Source of the DNA: Chinchilla lanigera
Taxonomy: Eukaryota; Chordata; Mammalia; Rodentia; Chinchillidae
Assembly (NCBI RefSeq): GCF_000276665.1
Contig: NW_004955435.1
Span: forward strand, 2,456,615-2,520,614
DNA: 64,000 bases
Direction: 5' to 3'
In this document: positions 1 to 11,684 of the stretch, in pieces
Position numbering within the stretch: position 1 is the stretch's first letter
How the letters are laid out: each line of letters begins with the position of its first letter
Program-made: the position numbers and the translations under genes
The notes under the pieces: generated by a model
Databases searched by the model: none
What the model was told of the DNA's origin: nothing
The model's input: only the letters and a program-made list of their open reading frames with translations

Positions 1-1293
1 TTCTTAATGTTAGGATTACCAATAATGGAAGATAAATTTAGATAGCAAAAGAGTTTTTCATAGGTGAATCATAAACAGAATTGTTAGTAAACATGATTCA
101 ATATCTTACTCAATTTTTGTTGATATGCAGAGTGTTGAAAACAATATAATTTTTTGTTAATTAAATACAATTTACACACTGTTCTTTTTTCCTTTCTGAA
201 CTCAGTTAACGAATAAACAAACCATTTTATGACTGTGTCTATGTCTAAATATCATATAAATATCTGTGTGAAAAGTGACAAATTCAGGCCATCATCCAGG
301 TATTTGAAAACATTTATCTTGATGACATTAAACATCTGGGTGTTTTCAAATATCAAGATGTTTGATGTCCTACAGATAAAATGTCCTGATGACTAGTTGA
401 ATTTTATGAATCTGTTGCATAAAAATGTATAGCTGCACACATATATTGTTTTCTATTTCAGATACAAAATGTAATTTTAACATAACATAGTATGAATTCA
501 TAGACAGGCACCCTCGGTCTAGATTTTTTTGTTATCGGTATTGCTTTCAGTGACTCTCTGAGCTAGAGAAATGACTTTTACTTCCCTTTGAGAAAATGAG
601 GCTTAATTACCATTTCAAGGGTATGAAAAAAGGTAAAGAATTTGCAAAAAGAAGGTATTTTCCATCTACAGTGGCCCAGAAAGACACCATGTGTGTGAGG
701 TATAACACAAAGTAGTCTTACAGGATTGACTTACGTTTTCAATTAAAATGTTATATAAAACATTTCTTCTCCCACTCTAGCTTTAAACATTTTGTTCTTT
801 CTTAGAATGTCCCGTCATGCCATCTAGATGAAATGACAGGAGTCTGAACTTTTTAATTTGATGATGTTGATGACTATAGGGATGGTTTGTCCTGAGAACA
901 TTAATAAATGAATTTTGCCTTTTTGGCATTCATTAGGCCCAAATTTGCCTGCTTCACTGAAGACTGGTCATCTGAACCCTCCCATTACATTTTCTTACAC
1001 TAGTCTAAATGAAGATAAACCCATTGTCATATAGGAAATAAGCCTAACACTATTATAAAGTAGAATGCATGTTTTGGAAATTAGCTTAAAAGAAAGATTA
1101 ATTTCTTTTCAATTTTCACCACTTTTAAAACAATTCTGTACACTCATTAAACACCATGGGTAAGCCTTTTAAATCAAGATTGTTGCATTCCACATTAGAA
1201 AACGAAAATGAACGCGAATGTGAAAAACGATTACCTGAAAGCTGGACACCTTCAGGCCACTGCACTAACACACAACAGACCAGAGCGCCGTAC
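1..1293 (-). other. DPYD: DPYD intron 11, 5' portion
   Basis: AT-rich intronic sequence immediately downstream of exon 11 in gene orientation. I see no SINE, LINE or ORF that can be assigned. A set of short inverted repeats lies at 301-370 and is listed as a finding. Confidence 0.85.
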
Positions 1294-1504
1294 CTGCGGG
1301 GTCGCTCAGAGCTGAGCCGAAGGCACTGATGACCACGTCCGCTTTCAGGCAGACCACCTGGTCCTCATCGTCGCGCCACTGCCCAGCGTCGTCTTGCTCT
1401 GTCCGAACAAACTGCATCGCAACGATTCTTCCAGCTTTTACGACCACCTTCCTCGGGGACAGGAAAGGCAAAAACTCACACTTTTCTTCTTTAGCGAGCT
1501 CCAT
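1294..1504 (-). CDS. DPYD: DPYD exon 11 (end of NADPH-binding domain, about residues 377-447)
   Basis: The peptide begins [20 protein letters not shown] and ends [17 protein letters not shown], then one base of codon 447. The initial Met is an internal codon (Met377), not a translation start. The exon is exactly 211 bp and phase 0 at its 5' end. The acceptor is TTTGTTTAG|ATG (AG at 1505-1506); the donor is GCAG|GTACGG (GT at 1292-1293). Ala437-Phe438-Gly439, an NADPH-contacting stretch in mammalian DPYD, is intact. The segment between them, with sequence [17 protein letters not shown], differs more from human, as expected for a surface loop. Residue 446 is Ala, where I recall Lys in human. 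In human, this exon carries the synonymous HapB3 tag variant c.1236G>A. Confidence 0.97.
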
Positions 1505-2694
1505 CTAAACAAAGCAGAACAAAAGGAGCAAAACTTAAGTGTCTCTATTTTATACCCTATTTGATTTTTAATTCAATTGTACACGCTAATTCATGTACAA
1601 ATCAACATGAACTTTATCTTTCACCAAAGCTGAATTCCAGTTATCAGCTTTTTGTAAATTTAACTCGCAAATTCCTGACTTCAGAGGATCTAGAATTGGA
1701 ACTATGACCTGGAAGTTTAGGGATCATTGCACCATAAGATTATTGGTTTTAGGTACTGCGTGCCCTCCACTTTCTGATGTGTGGGATTTTAGCCCGGTCC
1801 CCTATGCTTTCATTTCTGCAGACTAAGCTACATGTTTTTATCAAACTGCAGATAAAAATAAATAGCTCTGTTTATGAACGGTGTTTGTATATGCAAGTTG
1901 GAAAAAAGTCAATACAGTGGGTGAACCAATCTGTGCAATGCATGATTAGAATAGCAGGTAGGAGAAAAGATTAGAGAAACTTTCGTGAAACTAAGAAATT
2001 AAAAAAAAAACATTCTTTTATAAAAGCACAGAAATTAAAATTATAAATGAAAATTTGAAGCAAGAGAAACAAGCATGCTCCTCCTGACAAATTTCTGCTT
2101 CTTTCCCATCTCCTCGATAGTACTCCACGCTTCCATAAAATAGGGACACCTGGGTTTTCAAACCCGGAAATGAATGCTTCCTTACACAGAATGTCAAGAT
2201 TTATTTATCTGATTATTCTCCACTCACTGTGTTTGGGAACACCCAAGTGTGGGAGTGGATCACACGGGGGTTGCTCCCTTGTCAGCCTCCTCCGGGTCGT
2301 GTAAGTAAACACACTGCCCTCACTGGCAGCCCCCTCTCCCGTCAGGACAGGCGCTCCACCGGACCTGGCCGCAGCTCTCTGCATCCTGGCTCTTGTCTTC
2401 ATCTCCCCGTCCTCCACCGTCCTTCCCCAGGAGTTTCAGGAGCTGCGCTGAACGCGGCACGCAAGCTTCTGTCAGTGCAATCTGAACTAGTATGTTGAGT
2501 GTTCATTTTTTAAAAAAATACGTAAGTAACGGCCTAGTGAAGAGGTCTTTCTGGCCTCTGTGGAAGCCAGGTGTGTACGAGGTTGTCTGAGGAAAACGGC
2601 AAAAGGTGCTATGTGTGAGGAGTCAAGTCAAGACGGAAAAGCTGAGACATGAAATCTGTGCGACGCTGGACTTATTTCTGACTTGTCTCTGAGC

Positions 2695-2868
2695 AAGTGA
2701 TCCTTCCCTTGGCACACATCAGAATCATCTGGAAACTGAATGGGCCCAATGCTAGTTCCTAATTCTGTGGATTTGGAGGAGGAGGCGTTAGGTGTTGCAT
2801 GTCTAACAAATTCCCAGCTGTGTAAAGCTGCTGGTCCAGTGGTGCCTCAATGTGAACTACTGCCGTCT
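2695..2868. mobile_element. MER5A-like hAT-Charlie fossil
   Basis: Contains the phrases ACATCAGAATCATCTGGAAA, TTCTGTGGATTTGGAGGAGG and AATTCCCAGCTG, which follow the order of the mammalian MER5A non-autonomous hAT element. It is diverged, with no intact termini identified. Confidence 0.6.
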
Positions 2869-2999
2869 TACACTACAACTGACTAAAATTTCCAGTGGTC
2901 TATAGCATGCATTCTCCATCGCAAAAGTGTTCTCCAAAGATCTACAGTACATAAACATATATGGCATGTCCGAAACTATTATTATTTTATTTATTTATC

Positions 3000-3119
3000 T
3001 TGCCTTTTTGAGACATGGTTTCACTATGCAGTTCAGGCTGGCCTTGAACTCTCAGCGATCCTCCTGCCTCAGCCTCCTACTGCTAGGATTACAGGTGTGT
3101 GCCACCACACCTGGCTATA
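3000..3119 (-). mobile_element. B1 SINE (7SL-derived)
   Basis: Reverse-complement B1/Alu-type sequence: TTTTTGAGACATGGTTTCAC, then CAGGCTGGCCTTGAACTC, CCTCCTGCCTCAGCCTCC, and GGATTACAGGTGTGTGCCAC at its promoter end. The element reads on the minus strand, the same direction as DPYD. Confidence 0.88.
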
Positions 3120-3474
3120 GCATTAAAATTATAAAGTAGGGTATGATTAGGGAAATAATACCCAAAAACAAAAAAGACTACTATGTGAGTAGAGAATATA
3201 AAATACACCATTTGGAAACTCTATTCTATACTATATATCAATTGGAAGCAGGTCAATCTGTATCTCTAGGTTTTTAAAAGGATTTTCTGTGAAGACAATT
3301 GGAGTACATACACAATCACTAGATGTTGTTTCTCTTTTCATTATTAAATTAAGAGATTAGTAATAGCAAGAATACTGGGTATGTGAGATAATGTGATGGT
3401 AAAACAGAAAAAAGAGTACCTAGAACACCTCACTGTGTAGACAGATTATATGTGAATGGAATTGAATCAGGCTT

Positions 3475-3600
3475 TAAAACCTGCTTTTACTAACTGAGAT
3501 AGCTTCCTTGTGTATAAAGTGAGGATAACAGCACCTAATGAATTGGTATGTGACGCTATTTAAAACAGTTTAGCAATGTAAAGTGCCTCACACAGATCCT
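3475..3600 (+). mobile_element. MIR SINE fragment
   Basis: Diverged MIR core pattern: a TCCTTGTGTATAAAGTGAGG segment followed by GATAACAGCACC and AATGTAAAGTGCCTCACACA, in the canonical MIR order. Confidence 0.55.
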
Positions 3601-4034
3601 ACCCTGGAGAAGTCACAAATAACAGCTAGTTATTCATAGTTGCTGTTCTCCGAATTCTTTTTCTCAATCCTTCTTCAAGTATTCAGCACCACTTAGCAAC
3701 AGGAATGTGATTTCTAGAGAAAAATGGCCAAAGAACTAAAGGACAAGGACAAACCTTACACACCTTTTGAATTTCTTATAAAAATGTATGGTTTCTGGAA
3801 GTCAAATCATCCCTGGAATAATTTAAATTACAAAATAAATATGGTGACACTATGTACGATAACTTTTCTCTGTATCAATTTTGACACATTTCAGTAATGT
3901 AGCATCTTATAACTCATCAACATAAACAAGTTTATTATGCTTCAAAAATGTCAAATGATGCTAAATTTTGATGATAATGCCACACTGGATTGAATAACAG
4001 TGCCAAAAGCTTACAGTTTGAATAAATCAATGCA

Positions 4035-4036
<2 letters not shown>

Positions 4037-4078
<42 letters not shown>
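4037..4078 (+). repeat. (GT)21 microsatellite
   Basis: Uninterrupted GT dinucleotide run of 42 bp. Long perfect arrays of this kind are usually length-polymorphic. The run produces a spurious His-Thr repeat ORF on the minus strand. Confidence 0.98.
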
Positions 4079-4080
<2 letters not shown>

Positions 4081-4396
4081 GCACAATACAGAACCGTGCT
4101 GCACATCTGCCAGTGTGTGTCACACATGGCTTTAAGATCTTCATTGTGTTATTCTACCTTTCTTACCTATTAATATATAGAGCCTACTATTATACATGAA
4201 CAATCTGTACATTTTCACATATTTGCTATTAAATTTGGAAAGAAAAGTTAGACACTGCTAACTAATAAATAAACCTTTAGAACTGTAAACTAAAATTATG
4301 ACTGACTTCATGTCCGAACATGTTCTTAACATGGATTTGGTCTTTTGAGGAGTCAAATCTTAGTGCAGTCACGGCCTGAAGAATGATTTTCATACA

Positions 4397-4673
4397 CGCT
4401 CAGCTCACGCCGCATTTTCTAGCGTGCCGAGGCCGATGACTCGTGTGGAAAGCGGGAGCCCTCCCGCCAGCGCTCTGACCACGCGCAGAGCCCGGCCCGC
4501 GAGCGCCGGGAGCGCAGAGGACTCGGAGCCTCTGCTTCGGAAGCCGCGGCAGGCTCCGAAGGAGGCAGCGGGAGACGACGCAGCAGCGGACGGACGCTGC
4601 CCCACTCGCTGCGTATCCCTTACTAAATACGTTTTCCATTTCGCAAGAGGACGGGTGTGCGTAACGGAAAGAC
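4397..4673. promoter_or_regulatory. Intronic CpG-dense patch (candidate CpG island)
   Basis: I count about 37 CpG dinucleotides in 277 bp, with GC content far above the surrounding AT-rich intron. The patch has open frames on both strands because stop codons are rare in GC-rich sequence; none encodes a recognisable protein. Such density implies the sequence is unmethylated in the germline, recently inserted or under constraint. A regulatory or alternative-promoter role is inference only. I see no clear TATA box. Confidence 0.6.
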
Positions 4674-5511
4674 GGGGAGACATCATTTGAACACAGACTT
4701 GCTGAAGAGTACTCATCTAACACCGAGAAAAGAGATACCAAGATCATGAGCAGATTATTTTAGGAAACAGCCGATGAGGAGAATGAGAATACAGGACAGG
4801 TGAAGGGATCTGTAAGCGAAATATCCCTGGAATCACTCGTGTACGACACAGGAACTGTCGTCCACACGTACTCCGCACTCCGACAGCACAGGCACTAACA
4901 CCGGGAGAGCCTTTCAGTGCTTAGTCAATCTGTCCAACGAGATAAAACAATGACAACAAATACTGACACCAGGTATGCTTCTAAGTGCTTTTCGTATAAC
5001 GTCTCATCTTTGAACAGAAGATACGTCATGACACTTGAATATTATTTAGAACAGAAAATATTCAGCCCTAACACAGTTCTGTGTTCTGCGGTGGCATAAA
5101 AGTCCAACACGTAAGCGGGCACAGTCAGGATGCAGCAGCATGTGACACCCAGCCGCAAACTCTTCCGTTTGCCGGCCTGTCTCAAACCCCTGCGTGGGAA
5201 GAAGTGTGACAAAGCCCAGCATCCCAGTCTAAAAACCTGCAATCGGCGGGCTGCAAACTCCACATCGTTTTGGACACTGGTGTGAGGCTCCAGAGGAAAC
5301 TTCTCAACGACCTTGCGTGACCAGTGCAGTCAAGACATAGGCCCACTAAAGATTTTTTAATATGCTTCTTATATAAGAAACATAAATGAATGCTATTCAT
5401 AGACGGGTCGCACTGTTAAGATATCTCACTATGTATATGCAAATATTCCAAGTTTTTAACAATCCAAAATCTAAGTCCTAAGCTTTTCAAATATGGGAGC
5501 CAACTTGCATC

Positions 5512-5727
5512 TTTTTTTTTTTTTTTTTTGAGGATGCTATGTATTAAGCCCAGAGCCTCACACTTGCAAGGCAAGCTCCTTCTCACTTAACTATGTCCCT
5601 ACCCCTTTTCATTTTATTTCAGAATGGGGTCATGCTAAATTCTCCAGGTTAGCCTTGACTTGCAGTCTTCCTGCCCCATCTTTCCAAGTAGCTGTAATCT
5701 CAGGTATGTTTCATTACGTCTGGCTTC
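5512..5727 (-). mobile_element. B1-ID dimeric SINE
   Basis: On the minus strand a diverged B1 unit is followed by an ID-like tRNA-derived unit and an A tail, seen as the T run from about 5512. The plus strand shows the ID part at about 5530-5600 (AGAGCCTCACACTTGCAAGG) and the B1 part at about 5620-5727 (AGCTGTAATCTCAGGTATG). Dimers in this order are known from non-murid rodents. Confidence 0.68.
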
Positions 5728-8044
5728 AGTATTTCATTTTTACAGAAGCAAACCAGAGGCTCAGAGGAAAAACAGGATATTAAGAGATGACAAACTTAAC
5801 TAGAATCCTAATCTGGCTGAACCCAAATTCTGTATGTTTTTCATCTTGACCATGGACAACAACTACAGTATGTAGTGAATCGAAGAATGAGATTTTATGA
5901 TTCTAGTTCCTAAAACCAAACACAGCAAAGTAGATCAGGAAAGGATGCAGTCAAAGATTAAAAAAAGTTGGCTGGATAAAGGTTGTCAGCAGCGGGAACA
6001 GGGCATTCAGGCTTCCCTGGGCAATTTAAGTGCAAATGTACCCTACAATGAGCAGATACAGTAATCGGGATGGATTAACAAACAGAATATTGCAAATAAG
6101 TTAACAGAGACTCCTGGAACCGAGACAAAGGGAAGTTTGGAACAAAGAAAGTACTGGTCCACAAACTAAAGCCTAGAAACCTAGAACACATTACCTCAAA
6201 ACAAAAAGAGTTTATTTGTTATGCTTTCCCAAGACTATCTGTGTCTAACAAAATGACTGGCATGCCGTAGCCCCTGAATAAAGTTTTGTTTACCAAGATG
6301 AATAATAAATTATTTAAGAACATATAGGTTATTCAAATTAATGACAGGACAACCAACTAGTTGTACATTAAATGAACATCTACTAAGCACCCACAGCGAT
6401 GCAAGTAACGGGCATGTTACCTGGCCAGACCATAACTTGGTTTTTAACAGTCTTGTTAAATCACTACATTGCCCTGTCTGGACTTGAACTCTAAATACGC
6501 CAGACTCAATATCCTGGAATGCAGGGATTACACACCTGGTCAAATCATTTTATGCTGACAGATTAAAAATAAAAAGCCAACTGTTTTTCCTCCACAGTTA
6601 CAAGTTGCAGTGCAATCATAAAATGACAGAACAGACTGATGAGTGGTCTAACCACATGCAGAGGGTCTTAATATTTCACTATTCAAATTAACAAGCCCTT
6701 TGTGCTAAGGAACTGTTAGTGCCATTTCATATCTAAAATTTGACAGTGATTACTAACAATCAGTAACTCCGTGAATTTGGCATATAAATGCTTTGTTGAC
6801 ATATATATCCTATTTGCATAAGGGGCAACCAGCACATAAAGCAAATATTTAAGCCTTTCTTATCTCCAGAGGTAATTATTTAAGGGAATAATAGGGGAAG
6901 AAGCTGTAAGTCTCCATCTTTTTAGGTTCAATAAATCAGTTTGTCACTTTATTTTCACATAGTATAAAGAAAGGGACAAAAACATTTCTCAGATTTGATT
7001 TTCTCCTCTATATTCAAGAAAGATATATGGTTGATGCCAAGTGAAATAAAAATAGTGTGCCAGAGCATGCAATAATGATCATCATTTTAATGATTAACTT
7101 TATGTAATGTGATGATTTGGTCTGATTAATATTACAGGCATCATACTGCAGAAATTATGAAACAACTTAATTTACTATAATTAAAAGCATGATGTCAACT
7201 CATTTTTAGATTGCATATAGGCAAAGGAAGCACAGGTTACAAACTATAATGAGCAGAACTTAAAACTGCATATATTAAATTCTAGAATAAATTCTAATAT
7301 GCCAAAGTTCAAGACAAAATAATACTCTTTATAAAGTTTATACTCTAGGAGCAATACATTTAACAATGTATACAATGTCAGACAACTCAAAACTTTTAAA
7401 AGCTATTTGGACTCAAAATTGTTTGGCACTCTTTTTTGCCCAGTGATCACCCTGAAAAATATTTTGCTACTGTTATATTATTGGATGCTACAAACATTTA
7501 TAGTTACACAGTACCATCCATCCATAAATTTAACCAAATATGTACAATGTATTTATTGTGCACAAAAATGATTTCAGGTACTATAGTTCACAGAAAGTCC
7601 CTGTCTCTAAAAAACTCATGTAGAGTCAGAAAATCAGCAATTATGTTCATTACAATTGCAGGTGGCAAAAGTTCTGCCTTGCCCAAACTGCAGGTGGGTT
7701 CCCAAAGCTTCTTAGTCCTTCTGTGCACTTACTTGTGATACTCAGATTTAGCAGGAAACACGCTAAGCCAGTTTAGCGAGAAGCTCCTACTCTCAGAATC
7801 CATCTGATCACCGTCAGTATCTGAATAGTTTCCTCATTTTCCACAAAATCCCCCACGTGATGACTGATTCTTCAGAAAGAATTCTACAGGTAAATTTACC
7901 CAACATTAATCATGTTACCTTTTTTTTGTAATGTCTAATTCATTAATTCCAACAATGACCATTACCTATTAATTCCTACTTTTCCCTACTGTATTGAGAA
8001 TTAAACTCACAACTACAAGCTGTGAAAGGTAAACAGTTATTAAG

Positions 8045-8400
8045 GGTAATGTGTTACTCAACGGAGTACTACTCTGTCATAAAGAAGAATAAACGATTCA
8101 TTTGCAGGGAAGTGGAGGCGCCTTGAGAAAATAATGTTAAGTGAAATAAATCAGAAATACAAGTTTATATATCACATAATTTGTTTTATATCAGAAACCT
8201 AAAACATAAATAAATTTAAAGGCATGAGAAAAGCTAGATAATAGAAAACAAGGAGATAGATATTTCCAAAGGTGAACAGGACCAAGAGACGGAAGGAGGG
8301 GAAAGAAAGGGATGAAGAAAAGGATTACTGAGCTACCCCAGGACAGAATCACATTGCAAACGTGTGCTAATACAGTATCTGTTTAAAAAGCACATAAGGT
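8045..8400 (+). mobile_element. L1 LINE 3' fragment
   Basis: Resembles the end of L1 ORF2 and the start of the 3' UTR: GTACTACTCTGTCATAAAGA, then AAAATAATGTTAAGTGAAAT AAATCAGAAA, followed by a purine-rich stretch. Stop codons and divergence mark it as an inactive fossil. Confidence 0.62.
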
Positions 8401-9378
8401 GTTCTCGTAAACGAACTTAGCAGGGCTCTTTGCTGAAACTAGATTTCACGAAGAAGTGTGCTGGCCTAGGAGAAATTCCAGGTATCTGACTAGAGCTGCA
8501 TCGGAGTCTCTGCCATGGGTACATGCAGGGCTCTCTGACAGCACGGAGCAGGGCAGGTCACACTGCAGCAGCGCAGGCCCAGGGCAGGCGGTGTGGCAAT
8601 GGTGTGATGCACTCTCTGAAGCTAATCCTGGAGGACGAGTAGAAATTAATCACTGCAAAGGATGTAGTCACAAGGAAGCTCTGGCATGGAACCTATTTTC
8701 TCCTTCTGAAGAAGGAAAGTAAGAACTGAAAGTGACTCAGTTAAACTTCGTGAACATGTTGCTAAATAAGTTACCGGCATTTGTACATGGGGGAGCCCTT
8801 ACCTATGGGATGGTTTTGCAGGATATACCTGACAGTTTAGGATTGCTATGGCAAAGTGACTAGATAGCTAAAGGCAAGAAGGCCTCTCCAGAACTGAGCA
8901 TAAATGGGAAATCTTTCACAAGGAAACAGCTGTCTCCGTATGAGTGACAGGACTACTTTCACAGACCACACGCTAATCTAGGTTACAGAAAATCCCGACA
9001 CAAGGTGAGACCTGTTGGTGGTCCTGTACTTCCTTTGGTTTACCTTACAGCTTATGTTTACTTGCATCCTTGAAATTATTAATAAACTTTGAAGCAAAGT
9101 GGGCTTCCTTTAATTCATATGTTTGATTTCATATAATTCATATAAGTTTGATACTGAAGTTTTTAAGTATTGTGTAATATTTAGTATGCACATTCAAAGT
9201 AAGTGGTAGAATGCATAACGATGTAGATATGTTTATTAGTTCATGGAATATACAAGCCAAATGTGCCACTGTTCTTTAAATTGGGGAAAAAAAAGTTTGC
9301 TGAAATCAATACCTGGTACGGACTTAGCAGCCTCACGCACAGTCTCTTTTCAATTTTTTTTTTTTTAATTTTTTGGTT

Positions 9379-9472
9379 GTTTTTTTTTTTTTTTTTCCCA
9401 GTACCAGGAATCGAGCTCATGACCTTGCGCTTTCCAGGCAGGCGCTGTGCTGCTGAGATAAATCCCCAGTCC
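9379..9472 (-). mobile_element. ID-type SINE
   Basis: Reverse-complement ID element: a T run, then CCCAGTACCAGGAATCGAGC, CATGACCTTGCGC and GGCAGGCGCTGTGC. A short direct repeat, CTCTTTTCA, flanks it at 9344-9352 and 9473-9481. Confidence 0.85.
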
Positions 9473-11641
9473 CTCTTTTCACTTTAAATTCTTTAATATT
9501 GAAGCATCATGACCATACAGAAACGTTTCTGCAAAGGTGTACAACACATGGTGTAAATACAGTCGTCCCTTACTAATTCCTGACTAATTTTATTGTGTGA
9601 CTTCTGAGCTGCACCCAGAAATGCAATGGGAGGGATACTTCAGGCGCTTCAAAATGCCTTTCCACAGTTATCAGAAAGTACCGCTCTGCTAACACGAAAG
9701 GAGGACTTTTAAACACTTCCTTTACCATGCGTCGTATTTTCTTAAGCTTGGCCAGCTCTCACTTCTGCGCACCTTCGGGTGTGCTGCAGTCCAGCGTTCG
9801 TGGCAGCCTGGGGAGATCTGGGCTCTTGGCGTCACCAGCTCAGCTCTGCAGTGCCTCGATGTGCACATTCCACACTAAGCAGCACCCCGTCTTCTGTGCA
9901 GCCTCCGATTATTCCTGAATTTAATAGCTTTTTACTAATTGTTTTGCCTTGTAATATGTTTCTGGGTGATATATCCTTTTTTGCTGCATTTTTAGTTCTC
10001 AACTATGCTTTGAGAGACTGGAGATGATGGATAATTAATTTTTTCAATCTACTTTTAATATTAGTTTGATATTATAATTGGATAAAATAATAACTTTAAC
10101 AGTTAAATTTAAATATAGTTATGTAAAAGCAGAAATACATCTCATGTGCATATATATATTATATATTTTGAATATTCCCTATTTAAGTCTTCCTACAATG
10201 TTTTCAATGCACTCAATATATTTGTTTTTTTAACATGTGCCTCTGAGCTGCTGACCTAAGTCAGAGAGTACTGCTTACTGTGAAGCAGATACCGGTTTGA
10301 AAGAGTCAATCCATGAAGAAGCCTAGATTTTAATTTGTGGAATGAGTACAAAATTACAGCTATCCATGGATAAACAGTAGAGTAGCAGGAAGCATAAAAA
10401 GCCACAAAATCTCCAAAGAGATCTAACTCAATAGGAACTAAGGACTCCTTCAAATAGAAAATGACATTTTGGGAAAACATCGAAGATTTGCCTTTTTAAA
10501 AGAAAACAAGTCACTTTTAAAAAGAATGACAATTATTTTTATAGTAATTCATGCTTGTTTTCTTTTTATCTTTTGTATAGTACATATTGACCAACATGTA
10601 TATTTAGTACATTGTGAGTGTATTTAACAAACTACTCTTTCATGTTTTCATTCTGTAGGATGAGAATGGAAGATACTGGAGGGTTGCAAGGAATTTTACA
10701 GCAGGGAGCAAAACATCTGACTTCCACACGCAAGTTATTGTACAGCAGTAATGACCATCATCATCCACCAAGGTCTGACATCAGTAGCACACATACAGAT
10801 GTGCATGCAGAGTATACAGCTTTATATATTCTATGAGAGAAGATTGCAGACCTTTTTTACAGGTATATAGCTTTCAGCTCTATATATATCCTTCATTAAC
10901 AAACTCCCCTTAAATCTTGAAAATATTTAATAAATTTAAAGACACACAATCTTGAGTGGGCACAAGCTTTTGCTGTGCTCACTAGCCTATCTGCGTTCTG
11001 TTTTCCCCACTCAGCATCCGACGTACCATATGTACTACAGAACTCTGACAACTTCACCTGTCAATTTCCTTGATATCCATATTTGAATCCTCTGGATCTG
11101 AACTCATCAATTAACTGGGAGTACATTAATTGCAACTTCTTTCAAGTGTGATATTTATAGATACTGCTACAATATTCAGTATAGAGTTGTCATTCTATGA
11201 AAGGATAGAGCCTCATTGCTAAATCCTACATCATTCATATATCTTTCTCTGAATACTAACAACATAAAACTTGGAAAACAGAAGAAACTTTAAGAAGCAT
11301 TTAATTATACCATGAGTTTTATAGATTGGCATTCTCAGAATAGAATAAATAGCCTTGAATCAAATGTTCCAACTTTTAGTTATTCCATTTTGATGATCTC
11401 ATTCCATCTTCTAATAATATACTGAATTTTCACAGCTTTCATAGAGATAAGCGCAGACTGATTCTTGGATGCCCCTTCCATGGCACCATAAACTATGAAA
11501 AGTGCACCTACCAGAGGAATACCAGGGGGGTCCCTAACTACAATTAACTGTCTTTGCCCAGAGGTGATATTGTATATTTATTTATTTTCAGCCACCCTCA
11601 GATACCCATATGTACTAGCACGTTTGTGATCACATTCTATG

Positions 11642-11684
11642 AAGGTGAGCAATTCATTTTTTTTTTTTTAAGGTGAGCAATTCA
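11642..11684 (-). mobile_element. Homopolymer-only insertion with 15-bp direct repeats
   Basis: AAGGTGAGCAATTCA occurs at 11642-11656 and again at 11670-11684, separated by exactly 13 T residues. This is the footprint expected from an L1-mediated event that inserted only a poly(A) tail on the minus strand. Simple duplication plus T-tract expansion is an alternative. Confidence 0.6.

Noticed and set aside
3935..4144. 69-codon frame with a run of His-Thr
   Set aside because: It is the (GT)21 microsatellite read on the minus strand; not a gene.
4400..4747. Overlapping 88-115 codon frames on both strands in the CpG-rich patch
   Set aside because: Stop codons are rare in GC-rich sequence. No domain, conserved start or coding bias is evident, and frames are open on both strands at once.
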